Shown here: one piece after another, positions 1 to 15,100 of the stretch
Position numbering within the stretch: position 1 is the first letter of the stretch
Layout: each line of letters opens with the position of its first letter
Source of the DNA: Actinomycetes bacterium
GTDB taxonomy: Bacteria; Actinomycetota; Actinomycetes; Actinomycetales; Cellulomonadaceae
Direction of reading: 5' to 3'
NCBI GenBank assembly: GCA_023388235.1
Contig: JAEWGQ010000097.1
Span: forward strand, 1 to 16,556
Length of the DNA: 16,556 bases
The notes under the pieces: model-generated
Told to the model about the DNA's origin: nothing
What the model saw: the letters and a program-made list of their open reading frames with translations, nothing else
Database searches by the model: none
Made by a program: the position numbers and the translations under genes

Positions 1-2495
<2,495 letters not shown>

Positions 2496-2547
2496 GTGTC
2501 TTCTCTTTCGTGTCTGCGGTGCGGGGGGATGTCGGTGGCGCGCCGGG

Positions 2548-7475
<4,928 letters not shown>

Positions 7476-7479
<4 letters not shown>

Positions 7480-8540
7480 GGGGCGACCCCCTCGGTGGTC
7501 AGTCCGGTGCGCTCGGGCAGGCCGAGCGCCAGGTTCAGCGACTGCACCGCGGCGCCCGCGGTGCCCTTGACGAGGTTGTCCAGCGCGCAGACCGCCACGA
7601 CCCGGCCCGCCGCCTCGTCGACGGCGACCTGGACGAGCGCCGTGTTGGCGCCGGTCGTCGCCCCCGAGGCCGGCCACTCGCCCTCCGGCAGCAGCTCGAC
7701 GAACGGCTCGCCGGCGTACGCGGCGGCCCAGGCGGCACGGACGGACGCGGCGTCGGCGCCCGCGGCGAGCGGTGCGGTCACGGTCGCCAGGATGCCGCGG
7801 GACATCGGCACCAGCACGGGCGTGAAGGACAGCCGGACGCCGGACGCGCCCGCCACGGCCAGGTTCTGCCGGATCTCCGGGACGTGCCGGTGCGTGCCGC
7901 CGACCGCGTACGGCTGGGCGGACCCCAGCGCCTCGGAGGCCAGCAGGTGCGGCTTGAGCGTGCGGCCGGCGCCGGAGTACCCGACGGCGAGGACGGCGAC
8001 GACGTCGGCCGGGTCCACCAGGCCGGCGGCGACGCCCGGCTGGAGCGCGAGCGTGACGGCGGTGACGTTGCAGCCGGGGACGGCGACGCGGCGGGCGCCG
8101 GCGAGCAGGGCGCGCTGCGCGGCCGGGGTGGTCTCCCCCGCGTGCAGCAGCTCGGGCATCCCGTAGGGCCAGGTGCCGGCGTGCTCCGTGCCGTAGAACT
8201 GCCGCCACGCGGCGGCGTCGGTCAGCCGGTGGTCGGCGCCGAGGTCCACGACGACGGCCGGGTCGCCCCGGTCCGCGAGCGCCGCGGCGATCTCCCCGCT
8301 CGCGCCGTGCGGCAGCGCCAGGACGACGACGTCGTGCCCGGCGAGCTCGTCGACGGTGGTCGGGGTCAGCACGCGGTCGGCGAGGGAGCGCAGGTGCGGC
8401 TGGTGGGCGCCGAGCGGGCTGCCCGCGTTGGCGTGCGCGGTGAGCGCGCCGACCTCGGCCTCGGGGTGGCCGAGCAGGAGCCGCAGGGTCTCGCCGCCGG
8501 CGTACCCGGAGGCGCCCGCGACGGCGACGGAGAAGGACAT
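7476..8540 (-). CDS. argC: N-acetyl-gamma-glutamyl-phosphate reductase
   Basis: Reduces N-acetylglutamyl phosphate to the semialdehyde with NADPH. First gene of the operon. The N-terminal Rossmann motif GASGYAGGE (9-17) binds the nucleotide, Cys157 in VAVPGCNVT forms the acyl-enzyme, and HRHVPEI (217-223) supplies the catalytic histidine. 354 residues, slightly above the usual 340-350. Three in-frame ATGs compete: 8540, 8546 and 8552. The one at 8540 gives the family start [12 protein letters not shown] and lies exactly 7 nt after a TATGGT -10-like hexamer, as in leaderless actinobacterial genes, so I prefer it. However, AGAGGG at 8562-8557 could instead serve the ATG at 8546 with a 10-nt spacing. 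The two ARG-box-like palindromes overlap this region. Confidence 0.95.
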
Positions 8541-8557
8541 GTGCATGACCATACATC
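8540..8557 (-). promoter_or_regulatory. Putative ARG box 2 (ArgR operator) at the argC start
   Basis: The minus-strand 18-mer GATGTATGGTCATGCACA contains TGTAT-N4-ATGCA, the same architecture as box 1; both 18-mers begin GATG. The centres of the two boxes are 20 bp apart, about two helical turns, as in classical tandem arg operators. This box covers the TATGGT -10-like hexamer and touches the first base of the argC start codon, so ArgR bound here would block polymerase directly. Confidence 0.6.
8548..8553 (-). promoter_or_regulatory. Putative -10 element of a leaderless argC promoter
   Basis: Minus-strand TATGGT matches TANNNT and is followed by exactly 7 nt and then the ATG at 8540, the spacing typical of leaderless actinobacterial promoters, where transcription begins at the start codon. 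A weak -35 (ATGAAT, sharing the TGA core) sits 17 bp upstream, at 8571-8576. The call is tentative because a Shine-Dalgarno-like AGAGGG is also present for the alternative ATG at 8546. Confidence 0.45.
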
Positions 8558-8559
8558 CC

Positions 8560-8577
8560 TCTGCACGATGATTCATC
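8560..8577 (-). promoter_or_regulatory. Putative ARG box 1 (ArgR operator) upstream of argC
   Basis: On the minus strand this 18-mer reads GATGAATCATCGTGCAGA, containing TGAAT-N4-GTGCA, an imperfect palindrome of TGMAY half-sites (TGAAT and TGCAC). That resembles the paired half-sites known for ArgR operators in streptomycetes and enterobacteria. It lies where the spacer and -35 of the putative argC promoter would be. Assignment rests on the half-site pattern, the tandem partner and the argR gene in the same operon; binding is inferred. Confidence 0.6.
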
Positions 8578-8617
8578 CACCCTGCGGGCGCGCCGCTCAC
8601 CTGCCACGCTGGGTCCC

Positions 8618-9316
8618 ATGCTGGTCGACCCGCTCGTCGCGTGCGGCATCGCCGGGCTGAACGTGTACGCCGCGGTCCTGGTGCTCGCGCGGCCCCGGCT
8701 GTTCGGGACGCGGCTGTACCGGCCGATGCTGGTCAACCTCGCGCTGTCCGTCGCCCCGCTCGCCGTGCTGGGCCTCACGGTCGCCGGGGTGCTGGCCGTC
8801 GTGACGCTCTGGCCGTCGCAGGCGGCGGTGCTCGCCGTGCTCGTCGTCGGCGGGCTCACGTGGCTGGTGCTGCTGCCGAACTCGGGGTACCTCGTCACCG
8901 AGCTCAACCTGTCGCACCGCCGCCCCGGGGAGGCGGTCCCGCTGTGGTACGACATCGTGCTCGTGCTGACGCTCGCCACCTCCGGCGTGCTCAACATGCT
9001 GGCGAGCGTCTACCTCGTCCAGGTCGACGCCGTGCTGCTCGCCTACCCGAACGACGAGGACGCGTTCACGCGCCCGCTGCCCTGGGTGGTCGCCGTGGCG
9101 ACGCTGGTCCTGGCGGCGTTCGGGATCTACCTCGGCCGGTACGTGCGGTTCAACACCTGGGACCTGCTGCACCCGGCCGCGTTCGCCCGGCGGCTCGCGG
9201 GGCACCTGCGGACGCCGGGGACCGCCCGGACCGCGCTCGCGTTCACCGCGACCCACGCGACGTTCTTCGCCCTCATGTACCTGGTCGTCGTCGCTCCCGC
9301 CGTCCGCGGGACCTGA
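8618..9316 (+). CDS. DUF1361 integral membrane protein
   Basis: Function unknown. 232 residues with about six hydrophobic membrane segments (roughly 5-24, 41-64, 68-87, 110-132, 155-172 and 207-227). Three conserved patches place it in the DUF1361 family: [11 protein letters not shown] (86-96), LWYDIVLV (109-116) and [14 protein letters not shown] (169-182). The repeated aromatic and polar residues next to the membrane (Asn, Tyr, Trp-Asp) are the parts kept in the family and probably face a shared site, but no activity is known to me. The ATG has no good Shine-Dalgarno; a poor -10-like CACGCT lies 7 nt before it. It is divergent from argC with only 77 nt between the two start codons, so the ARG-box region lies 41-78 nt upstream of it and could affect it too. 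The next gene begins 40 nt downstream. Confidence 0.85.
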   Translation: MLVDPLVACGIAGLNVYAAVLVLARPRLFGTRLYRPMLVNLALSVAPLAVLGLTVAGVLAVVTLWPSQAAVLAVLVVGGLTWLVLLPNSGYLVTELNLSHRRPGEAVPLWYDIVLVLTLATSGVLNMLASVYLVQVDAVLLAYPNDEDAFTRPLPWVVAVATLVLAAFGIYLGRYVRFNTWDLLHPAAFARRLAGHLRTPGTARTALAFTATHATFFALMYLVVVAPAVRGT

Positions 9317-9343
9317 GGCCCCCGGGCGCCGCGCCGGTCTCGC

Positions 9344-9349
9344 TAGGGT
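9344..9349 (+). promoter_or_regulatory. Possible -10 element of a leaderless promoter for the esterase gene
   Basis: TAGGGT matches TANNNT and is followed by exactly 7 nt and the GTG at 9357, the leaderless spacing. There is no Shine-Dalgarno before that GTG, which fits. No recognisable -35 is seen, and a six-base pattern can arise by chance, so this is a suggestion only. Confidence 0.35.
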
Positions 9350-9356
9350 CGGGGCC

Positions 9357-10124
9357 GTGACCAGCACCCCCGTCTCCCCCGCCCGCGCCGCGCTGCACGC
9401 CGGCCCCGCCGTCGACGCGCCCACCGCCGGCGGCGTCCTCGTGCTCGCCGGCGGCGGGTACGCGGTCCGCGCCGAGCACGAGTACCGGGACGTCACCGCG
9501 TTCCTCGCCGCGCACGGGGTGCGGTGCTGGTGGCTGGACTACCCGGTGGCGCCCGCGCGCTACCCGCAGGCGCTGCACGAGGTGCTGCTCGCCCTCGCCG
9601 ACCTGCGCGCCGGGCGCCGCGGCGGGGCGGCGGTGGCGGGCCCGCTGGCCGTGCTCGGGTTCTCCGCCGGCGGGCACCTGGCCGGCACCGCCGCGACGGC
9701 CACCGACGCCGAGCGGGACGCCGCCGCACGGCTCGCCGGGCTCGACCCCGCCGAGGTCCGCCGCCCCGACGCCGCCGTGCTGTGCTACCCCGTCGTCTCG
9801 ATGGTCCGGCACCCGCACGTCGGCTCCCGGCTCAACCTGCTCGGCGACGTCGAGGACCCCGCGGCGCGCGCGCTGTCGGTCGAGGAGCGCGTCGACGCGG
9901 GCACGCCGCCGACGTTCCTGTGGCACACCGCCGACGACGCCTCGGTCGCGGTGGAGCACTCGCTGGACGCCGCCGCCGCGCTGCGCCGCCGGGGCGTGCC
10001 GGTGGAGCTGCACGTGTACCCCAGCGGTCCGCACGGCCTGGGCCTGGCGACCGGCCACCCCGCGGGCGCGTGGACGGGCGCGCTGCTCGACTGGCTCGCC
10101 GCCCGGGGCATCGGGCGCGCCTGA
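9357..10124 (+). CDS. Alpha/beta-hydrolase, acetyl-esterase/lipase-like
   Basis: A small cytoplasmic alpha/beta-hydrolase of 255 residues, without signal peptide or membrane segment. AGGGYAVRAEHE (31-42) matches the oxyanion-hole HGGG-type loop with Ala in place of His. GFSAGGH (101-107) is the nucleophile elbow with Ser103, the acid is Asp193 or Asp194 in HTADDASV, and the base is His226 in SGPHGLGL. The fold order and the PPTFLWHTADD segment resemble esterases of the Aes/BD-FAE group, some of which deacetylate sugars or xylan; the substrate here cannot be told. The GTG start at 9357 leaves 40 nt after the DUF1361 gene and has no Shine-Dalgarno, but has a leaderless-type TAGGGT. The next gene starts 40 nt downstream. 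Confidence 0.85.
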   Translation: MTSTPVSPARAALHAGPAVDAPTAGGVLVLAGGGYAVRAEHEYRDVTAFLAAHGVRCWWLDYPVAPARYPQALHEVLLALADLRAGRRGGAAVAGPLAVLGFSAGGHLAGTAATATDAERDAAARLAGLDPAEVRRPDAAVLCYPVVSMVRHPHVGSRLNLLGDVEDPAARALSVEERVDAGTPPTFLWHTADDASVAVEHSLDAAAALRRRGVPVELHVYPSGPHGLGLATGHPAGAWTGALLDWLAARGIGRA

Positions 10125-10164
10125 CCGGCGGAATGCCGCGCCGGGACCCGTCGTTGCAGGTCGC

Positions 10165-11148
10165 ATGCACGCGATCCTCGCCACCGAGCCCGGCGGTCCC
10201 GACGTCCTCGCCCCCGACGAGATCGGCGACCCGCTGCCCGGGCCGCGCGACCTGCTCGTGCGGGTGAGCGCCGCCGGGGTCAACTTCATCGACGTGTACC
10301 AGCGCAACGGCACGTACCCCATGCCGTTCCCGCACGTGCCCGGCTCCGAGGGCGCCGGCGTCGTCGAGGCCGTGGGCAGCGCCGTCCGCGAGTTCACCGT
10401 CGGCGACCTGGTCGCCTGGGCGTCCGCGCCGTCGTCGTACGCCGAGCTCGTCGTCGTGCCCGAGGTGGTCGCCCTGCGCGTGCCGGACGGCGTGCGCGAC
10501 GAGGTGGCCGCCGCGCTGCCGCTGCAGGGCCTGACCGCCCACTACCTCGTGACGTCCACGTTCCCCGTCGAGCCCGGGCAGGACGTGCTCGTGCACGCCG
10601 GCGCCGGCGGGGTCGGCCTGCTGCTGACCCAGCTCGCCGCCGCCCGCGGCGCGCGCGTCATCACGACGGTGGGCACGCCCGAGAAGGAGGCGCTGTCCCG
10701 GGCCGCGGGCGCCGCCGACGTCATCCGGTACACCGAGCTCGGCGACCTCACCGACGAGCTGCCCGCGCTCGTGCGCGACCTCACCGGCGGCCGCGGCGTG
10801 CACACCGTCTTCGACGGGGTGGGGCGCTCGACGTTCGACGCGTCCCTCGCGTCCCTGCGCCGCCGCGGGGGGCTCGCGCTGTTCGGCGCCTCGTCCGGGC
10901 CGGTGCCGCCGCTCGACCCGCAGCGGCTGAACGCCGCCGGGTCGGTGTACCTCACGCGGCCGACCCTCGGCCACCACACCGCGACCCGCGAGGAGCTGAC
11001 CTGGCGCGCCGGCGAGCTGTTCGACGCCGTCGCCGCCGGCACCCTGGACGTCCGGATCGGGGCGACCTTCCCGCTCACCGAGGCCGAGGAGGCGCACCGC
11101 GCGCTGGAGGGCCGCCGGACCACCGGGAAGGTGCTCCTCACGGCCTGA
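10165..11148 (+). CDS. qor: Quinone oxidoreductase, zinc-free MDR family
   Basis: NADPH-dependent quinone reductase of the medium-chain dehydrogenase/reductase superfamily, cytoplasmic, probably a dimer. 327 residues, the usual length. The N-terminal GroES-like domain has AGVNFIDVYQRNGTYP (37-52) and PGSEGAGVV (59-67), both typical of the QOR subfamily. The Rossmann domain has HAGAGGVGLLLTQLA (144-158), with GGVG in place of the usual dehydrogenase pattern. The cysteines that bind catalytic and structural zinc in alcohol dehydrogenases are absent: the protein contains no cysteine at all. The C-terminus ends in TTGKVLLTA, the family ending. ATG at 10165 gives the usual MHAI start; a short AGG lies 6 nt upstream. 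Substrate could be a quinone, enone or aldehyde; the gene symbol is by family only. Confidence 0.88.
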   Translation: MHAILATEPGGPDVLAPDEIGDPLPGPRDLLVRVSAAGVNFIDVYQRNGTYPMPFPHVPGSEGAGVVEAVGSAVREFTVGDLVAWASAPSSYAELVVVPEVVALRVPDGVRDEVAAALPLQGLTAHYLVTSTFPVEPGQDVLVHAGAGGVGLLLTQLAAARGARVITTVGTPEKEALSRAAGAADVIRYTELGDLTDELPALVRDLTGGRGVHTVFDGVGRSTFDASLASLRRRGGLALFGASSGPVPPLDPQRLNAAGSVYLTRPTLGHHTATREELTWRAGELFDAVAAGTLDVRIGATFPLTEAEEAHRALEGRRTTGKVLLTA

Positions 11149-11212
11149 CGGTTCAGGAATCAACCACCGCTGGCGGGCGTTGGCACCTCCCGGACGCACC
11201 GCGCGGGGCGTG

Positions 11213-11230
11213 CGGGGACACCGGTCCCCG
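11213..11230 (+). other. Short perfect hairpin upstream of frnE-like gene
   Basis: CGGGGAC-ACCG-GTCCCCG forms a 7-bp stem with a 4-nt loop, ending about 11 nt before the GGGAGGG ribosome binding site of the next gene and 65 nt after the quinone reductase stop. There is no T-run, so it could be a weak terminator, a leader structure or chance in GC-rich DNA. Confidence 0.4.
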
Positions 11231-11256
11231 ACCGCGGGTGCCGGGAGGGACGCCAC

Positions 11257-11988
11257 GTGCGCGACCTGGACGTCGAGATCTGGTCCGACATCGCCTGCCC
11301 CTGGTGCTACATCGGCAAGCGCCGGTTCGCCGAGGCGCTCGCGACCTTCGAGCACCGCGACCGCGTGCGCGTCACCTGGCGGTCCTTCGAGCTGCAGCCG
11401 GACGCCGAGCCGTCGTCCGCCCACCCCGGGCTGACCGAGGCGACGATGCTCGCCGAGCGCAAGGGGATGCCGCTCGCGCAAGTGCAGCAGATGTTCGCCC
11501 AGGTGACCGCCGTCGCGGCCTCCGTCGGCCTGGCCTACGACTTCGACGCCGTCGTGCCCGCGAACACGTTCGACGCCCACCGCCTGGTGCACGTCGCGCG
11601 CGACCTCGGCGGGCCCGACGCCGCGGCGGACGTCGTCGAGCGGCTGATGAGCGCGCACTTCGAGCACGGCCGCGTCGTCGACGACCCGGACGTGCTGGTC
11701 GCCCTCGCCACCGAGGCCGGGCTGGACGGCGCGGCGGTGCGGGACGCGCTCGCGTCCGGCGCCGGGGCCGGCGCGGTGCGGGCCGACGAGGCCGAGGCCG
11801 CGGCCCTGGGCATCCAGGGGGTGCCGTTCTTCGTGGTCGACCGCCGGCTCGGCGTCTCGGGCGCGCAGCCCGCCGAGGTGTTCACGCAGCTCCTGACCCA
11901 GGCGTGGCAGGACGCGCACCCGCCGCTGGCGATCCCGACGCTGCCCGGCGCGGCCGGCGCGGAGGCGTGCGGGCCCGACGGCTGCTGA
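11257..11988 (+). CDS. DsbA-family oxidoreductase, FrnE-like
   Basis: Thioredoxin-fold disulfide oxidoreductase or isomerase of 243 residues. No signal peptide, so probably cytoplasmic. The active site C14-P-W-C17 sits in IWSDIACPWCYIGKRRF after the first strand, an alpha-helical insertion follows (about 60-180), and the cis-proline loop is GIQGVPFFVV with Pro190. The C-terminus ends C238-GPDG-C243, a CX4C pair. A CPWC plus C-terminal CX4C combination is known from Deinococcus FrnE, where the second pair was reported to influence activity (from memory). The GTG start at 11257 has a strong Shine-Dalgarno, GGGAGGG, 7 nt upstream. 108 nt separate it from the quinone reductase, so it may have its own promoter. 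Partner proteins cannot be inferred; a role in redox or oxidative-stress handling is a family-level guess. Confidence 0.9.
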   Translation: MRDLDVEIWSDIACPWCYIGKRRFAEALATFEHRDRVRVTWRSFELQPDAEPSSAHPGLTEATMLAERKGMPLAQVQQMFAQVTAVAASVGLAYDFDAVVPANTFDAHRLVHVARDLGGPDAAADVVERLMSAHFEHGRVVDDPDVLVALATEAGLDGAAVRDALASGAGAGAVRADEAEAAALGIQGVPFFVVDRRLGVSGAQPAEVFTQLLTQAWQDAHPPLAIPTLPGAAGAEACGPDGC

Positions 11989-12003
11989 GCCGGCCGGTCG
12001 CGC

Positions 12004-12060
12004 CGGGCACGACCGGGCGCGACCACACGACCGGGCGCGACCACACGACCGGGCACGACC
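12004..12060. repeat. 18-bp tandem repeat, about three copies
   Basis: The unit GACCGGGCGCGACCACAC occurs twice in full (12011-12028 and 12029-12046) and continues as a partial, slightly changed third copy (12047-12060); a partial CGGGCAC precedes it. It is noncoding, just after the FrnE-like gene stop and touching the terminator stem. Probably slippage-derived; no spacer structure. Confidence 0.8.
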
Positions 12061-12095
12061 GAGGCCCCCGTCCCGGGTGGGGACGGGGGCCTCGG
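12059..12095. terminator. Strong bidirectional terminator-like hairpin
   Basis: A perfect 16-bp stem (12059-12074 with 12080-12095, sequence CCGAGGCCCCCGTCCC and its complement) with a 5-nt loop GGGTG. It sits between two convergent genes, the FrnE-like gene ending at 11988 and the nuclease ending at 12125, so it can serve both. There is no T-tract on either side, common for high-GC actinobacterial terminators. Confidence 0.8.
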
Positions 12096-12124
12096 CCGTC
12101 GTCAGCGGCGTCGCCGCCGGGCGG

Positions 12125-15100
12125 TCACCGCCGGACGGTCACCGTCACCGGGGCGCTCGTGCTGCCCGCCACCTGGTCGGGCTTCGACGGCACGAAAGTC
12201 GCGGTGTACTGGTGCGCCCCGGCGGACGCGGTGCGCGGCACCGTGCCCGCCGCGAGCCCCAGCACCACCGGCGAGCGGCCCACGACGCGGTCGCCCTCGC
12301 GGAACTCGACCGTCCCGGACGGGAACCACGTGCCCTCGACCTGCACCCGCGCCACCAGCAGCGTGGGCAGCCAGGTCCCGTAGGGCTGCGACGACCGGCT
12401 CGCCGCGAGCGTGGTCGTCGACTCCCGCAGCACCGGGCCCTGCGGCTGGGCCACCGTGACCGGCAGCGTCACCGTCGTGCCGCTGGGCGCGGCCACCAGA
12501 GTGAGCGTGTGCGCCCCGGCCGCCGTCCCCGCGGGCACCGTCACCGACACCTCCGCGGCGCCCGACGTCACCGCCGCCGAGCCGATCGACGTGCCGTCCA
12601 GCTGCACGTCGAGCGTGGTGTTCCGCGGCGCCCCCAGGCTGGTCAGGTCCAGGCCCGTGACGGGGAACGCCAGCACCGCACCGGCCGTGACCTGCTCGGG
12701 CAGCGCCGGCACGCCGACCGCCCGCTCGTCGAACTCGGGCGCCAGGCCCGGGTGCGCCTCCAGGTACGCGATCCAGGCGTCGCGGTCGATCAGGCCCGAG
12801 TCCGCCGTGCCGGTGCCCTCGGCGAAGACGCGGAAGTTGTCGCCGCCCTGCGCCAGGAACGAGAACGTGCCGACCCGGTACTGCGCGGACTCGTCCAGCG
12901 GCGCGCCGTCCACAGTCACCGAGGTGATCCGCGACCCGAGCGGCTGGGACTCGTCGTAGGTGTAGGTCACGTTGTCCGACAGCCCGAGCTGCAGGTAGGG
13001 CCGCGACGGGATCGTGCCGTCCGCGTTGGTCTGCCACTGCTGCTCGAGCATGGTGACGACCTGCGCACCGGTGAGCGTCGTGGTCCAGAGGTTGTTCACG
13101 AACGGCAGCACCGCGTTCGCCTCGGCGTACGTGATGGTGCCGTCGGGCGCGTACAGCAGCTCGGCCCGCAGCCCGCCGGGGTTGACGACGCCGATCTGCG
13201 CGCCGCCGCGGTCCGCGGAGGACAGCGTCTCGAGCAGGGAGTCGGCGACCAGGTTGCCCAGCGTCGACTCCTTGGACCGGTCGTCGCGGGTGCCGCCGGC
13301 GTAGGTGCCGCCGGGGCCGGTGTAGCCGCCGCCCGCGAACGCCGTGGTGATGTCCGCGGTGACCGAGCCCTTCGGCTGGTTGCCGACCACGGCCGCCTCG
13401 GCCAGCGCGGTGTCGACGATCGTCTTCACCTCGGCCACCCGCGGGTACTGCGCCACGAGCGCCGCGTCGAGCTGCGCGGGGGTCTGGCCCGCCGCCGGGG
13501 CGACGCGCTTGACGTTCTCGCCCGCGAGCGCCGAGACCTCGCCGGTGGCGGGGTCGTACGTCAGCGTGACCTTGCCGATGTTCTCGCCGTACGAGCCGGT
13601 CTGGACGATCGGGCGGGTCCACTCACCCGCGGCGTCCGGCTCCGCCGGCCCGTACCAGGCGTACTGCTTGTGGGTGTGGCCGGTGAAGACCACGTCCACG
13701 TCGCCCGAGGTGAGGGTCGCGATGTCCGAGAAGGCGCCGCCCGCGGCGATCTCCTCCTCGAGCGTCGCGCCGTCCGGCGTCCCGGCGCCCGCGCCCTCGT
13801 GGTACTCGGCCACCACGACGTCGGCCTCGCCGTTCGCGGGGTCGCCGTCCGAGAGCTGCGCGGCGACGCGGTTCACGGCCTCGACGGGGTCGCCGAAGTC
13901 GAGGTCCGCGATGCCGCCCGGGGTCACCAGCGTCGGGGTCTCCTGCGTGACGGCGCCGACCACGCCGACGGTCACCCCGCCGGCCTCGACGAGCGCGTAC
14001 TCGTCGAGCGCCGGGTCCTGCGTGCCCTTGGCGTACACGTTGGCCCCGAGGTACGGGAACCGGGCGTTCGTGCCGCCGGCGACCACCCGGTCCACCAGGT
14101 CCGCGTACCCGCGGTCGAACTCGTGGTTCCCCACGGCGGACGCCGCCAGGTCCAGCGCGTTCAGCACGTCGATCGTCGGCTGGTCCTGCGCCACCGCCGA
14201 GGCGAACAGCGAGGCGCCGATGTTGTCGCCGGCGGACAGGAAGACGGCCGCGCCGCCCGCCTGCTCCGCCGCCGCGCGCTGCTGCTCGACCGTGCCGGCG
14301 AACGCGACCGTGTTCGCGTCGATCCGCCCGTGGAAGTCGTTGATGTTCAGCAGCGTGAGGTCGACCGGACCCTCGGGCGCGACGTCGCCGGCGTCGAAGC
14401 CGACGAGCACCGGGTCGTGGTCGGAGGACCGGTAGGCGTCCGGCGCGTGGAACAGCGTGCCGTGCGCGTTGTACCGGCTGTACTCGAGCGCGACGGACTC
14501 GCCCGCGTTGATGTTCCAGATGTCCGCCCCGGTCGCCCGGGCCAGCGCCGCGTCGTTCAGCAGCACGTGGTCGAGCGAGCCCGACAGGCCCTGGAACAGG
14601 TACGAGTACTCCCCCGCGTCCAGCGCCGTCGCGGCGTCGGTGTACCCGGCGTCGTACAGCACCCGCAGCGGGTCCTCGCGGGTGTAGGAGTTGAAGTCCC
14701 CGACCAGCGCGACCGCCGCGGCGTCACCCTGCACCGTCGGGACCCAGTCGCGCAGCGCCTCGGCCTGCCGCACCCGGGACTCGTTCGACGCGCCCTGGCC
14801 GTCCCCGGCGTCCTCGTCACCCGGCCACGGGCCCGCGGAGCTCTTGGACTTCAGGTGGTTGACGACGACGAACAGCTCCTCGCCGCCGCCGACCGGGGCG
14901 AACGCCTGGCCGATCGGCTCGCGCGCGTTCCCGAACGCCTGGTCGTCCCCGGACTGCGTGCCGAGCGCGCGGGGGTCGCCCACGGTCTCGACGGCGGCCG
15001 GGCGGTAGATCAGGGCGTTGGTGATCGTGTCCTGCTGCTCGGCCGGCGGCAGCTCGGCCGACGAGGGCACGTACGCCCACGTCCCGGCGCCGGCGGCGGC

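Noticed and set aside
9832..11919. Minus-strand frame of 695 codons opposite the esterase, quinone reductase and FrnE-like genes
   Set aside because: Shadow reading: low complexity, no motif, and the plus-strand genes have clear catalytic signatures.
12004..12060. CRISPR array
   Set aside because: Copies are directly adjacent with no spacers and only two to three units exist; a simple tandem repeat.
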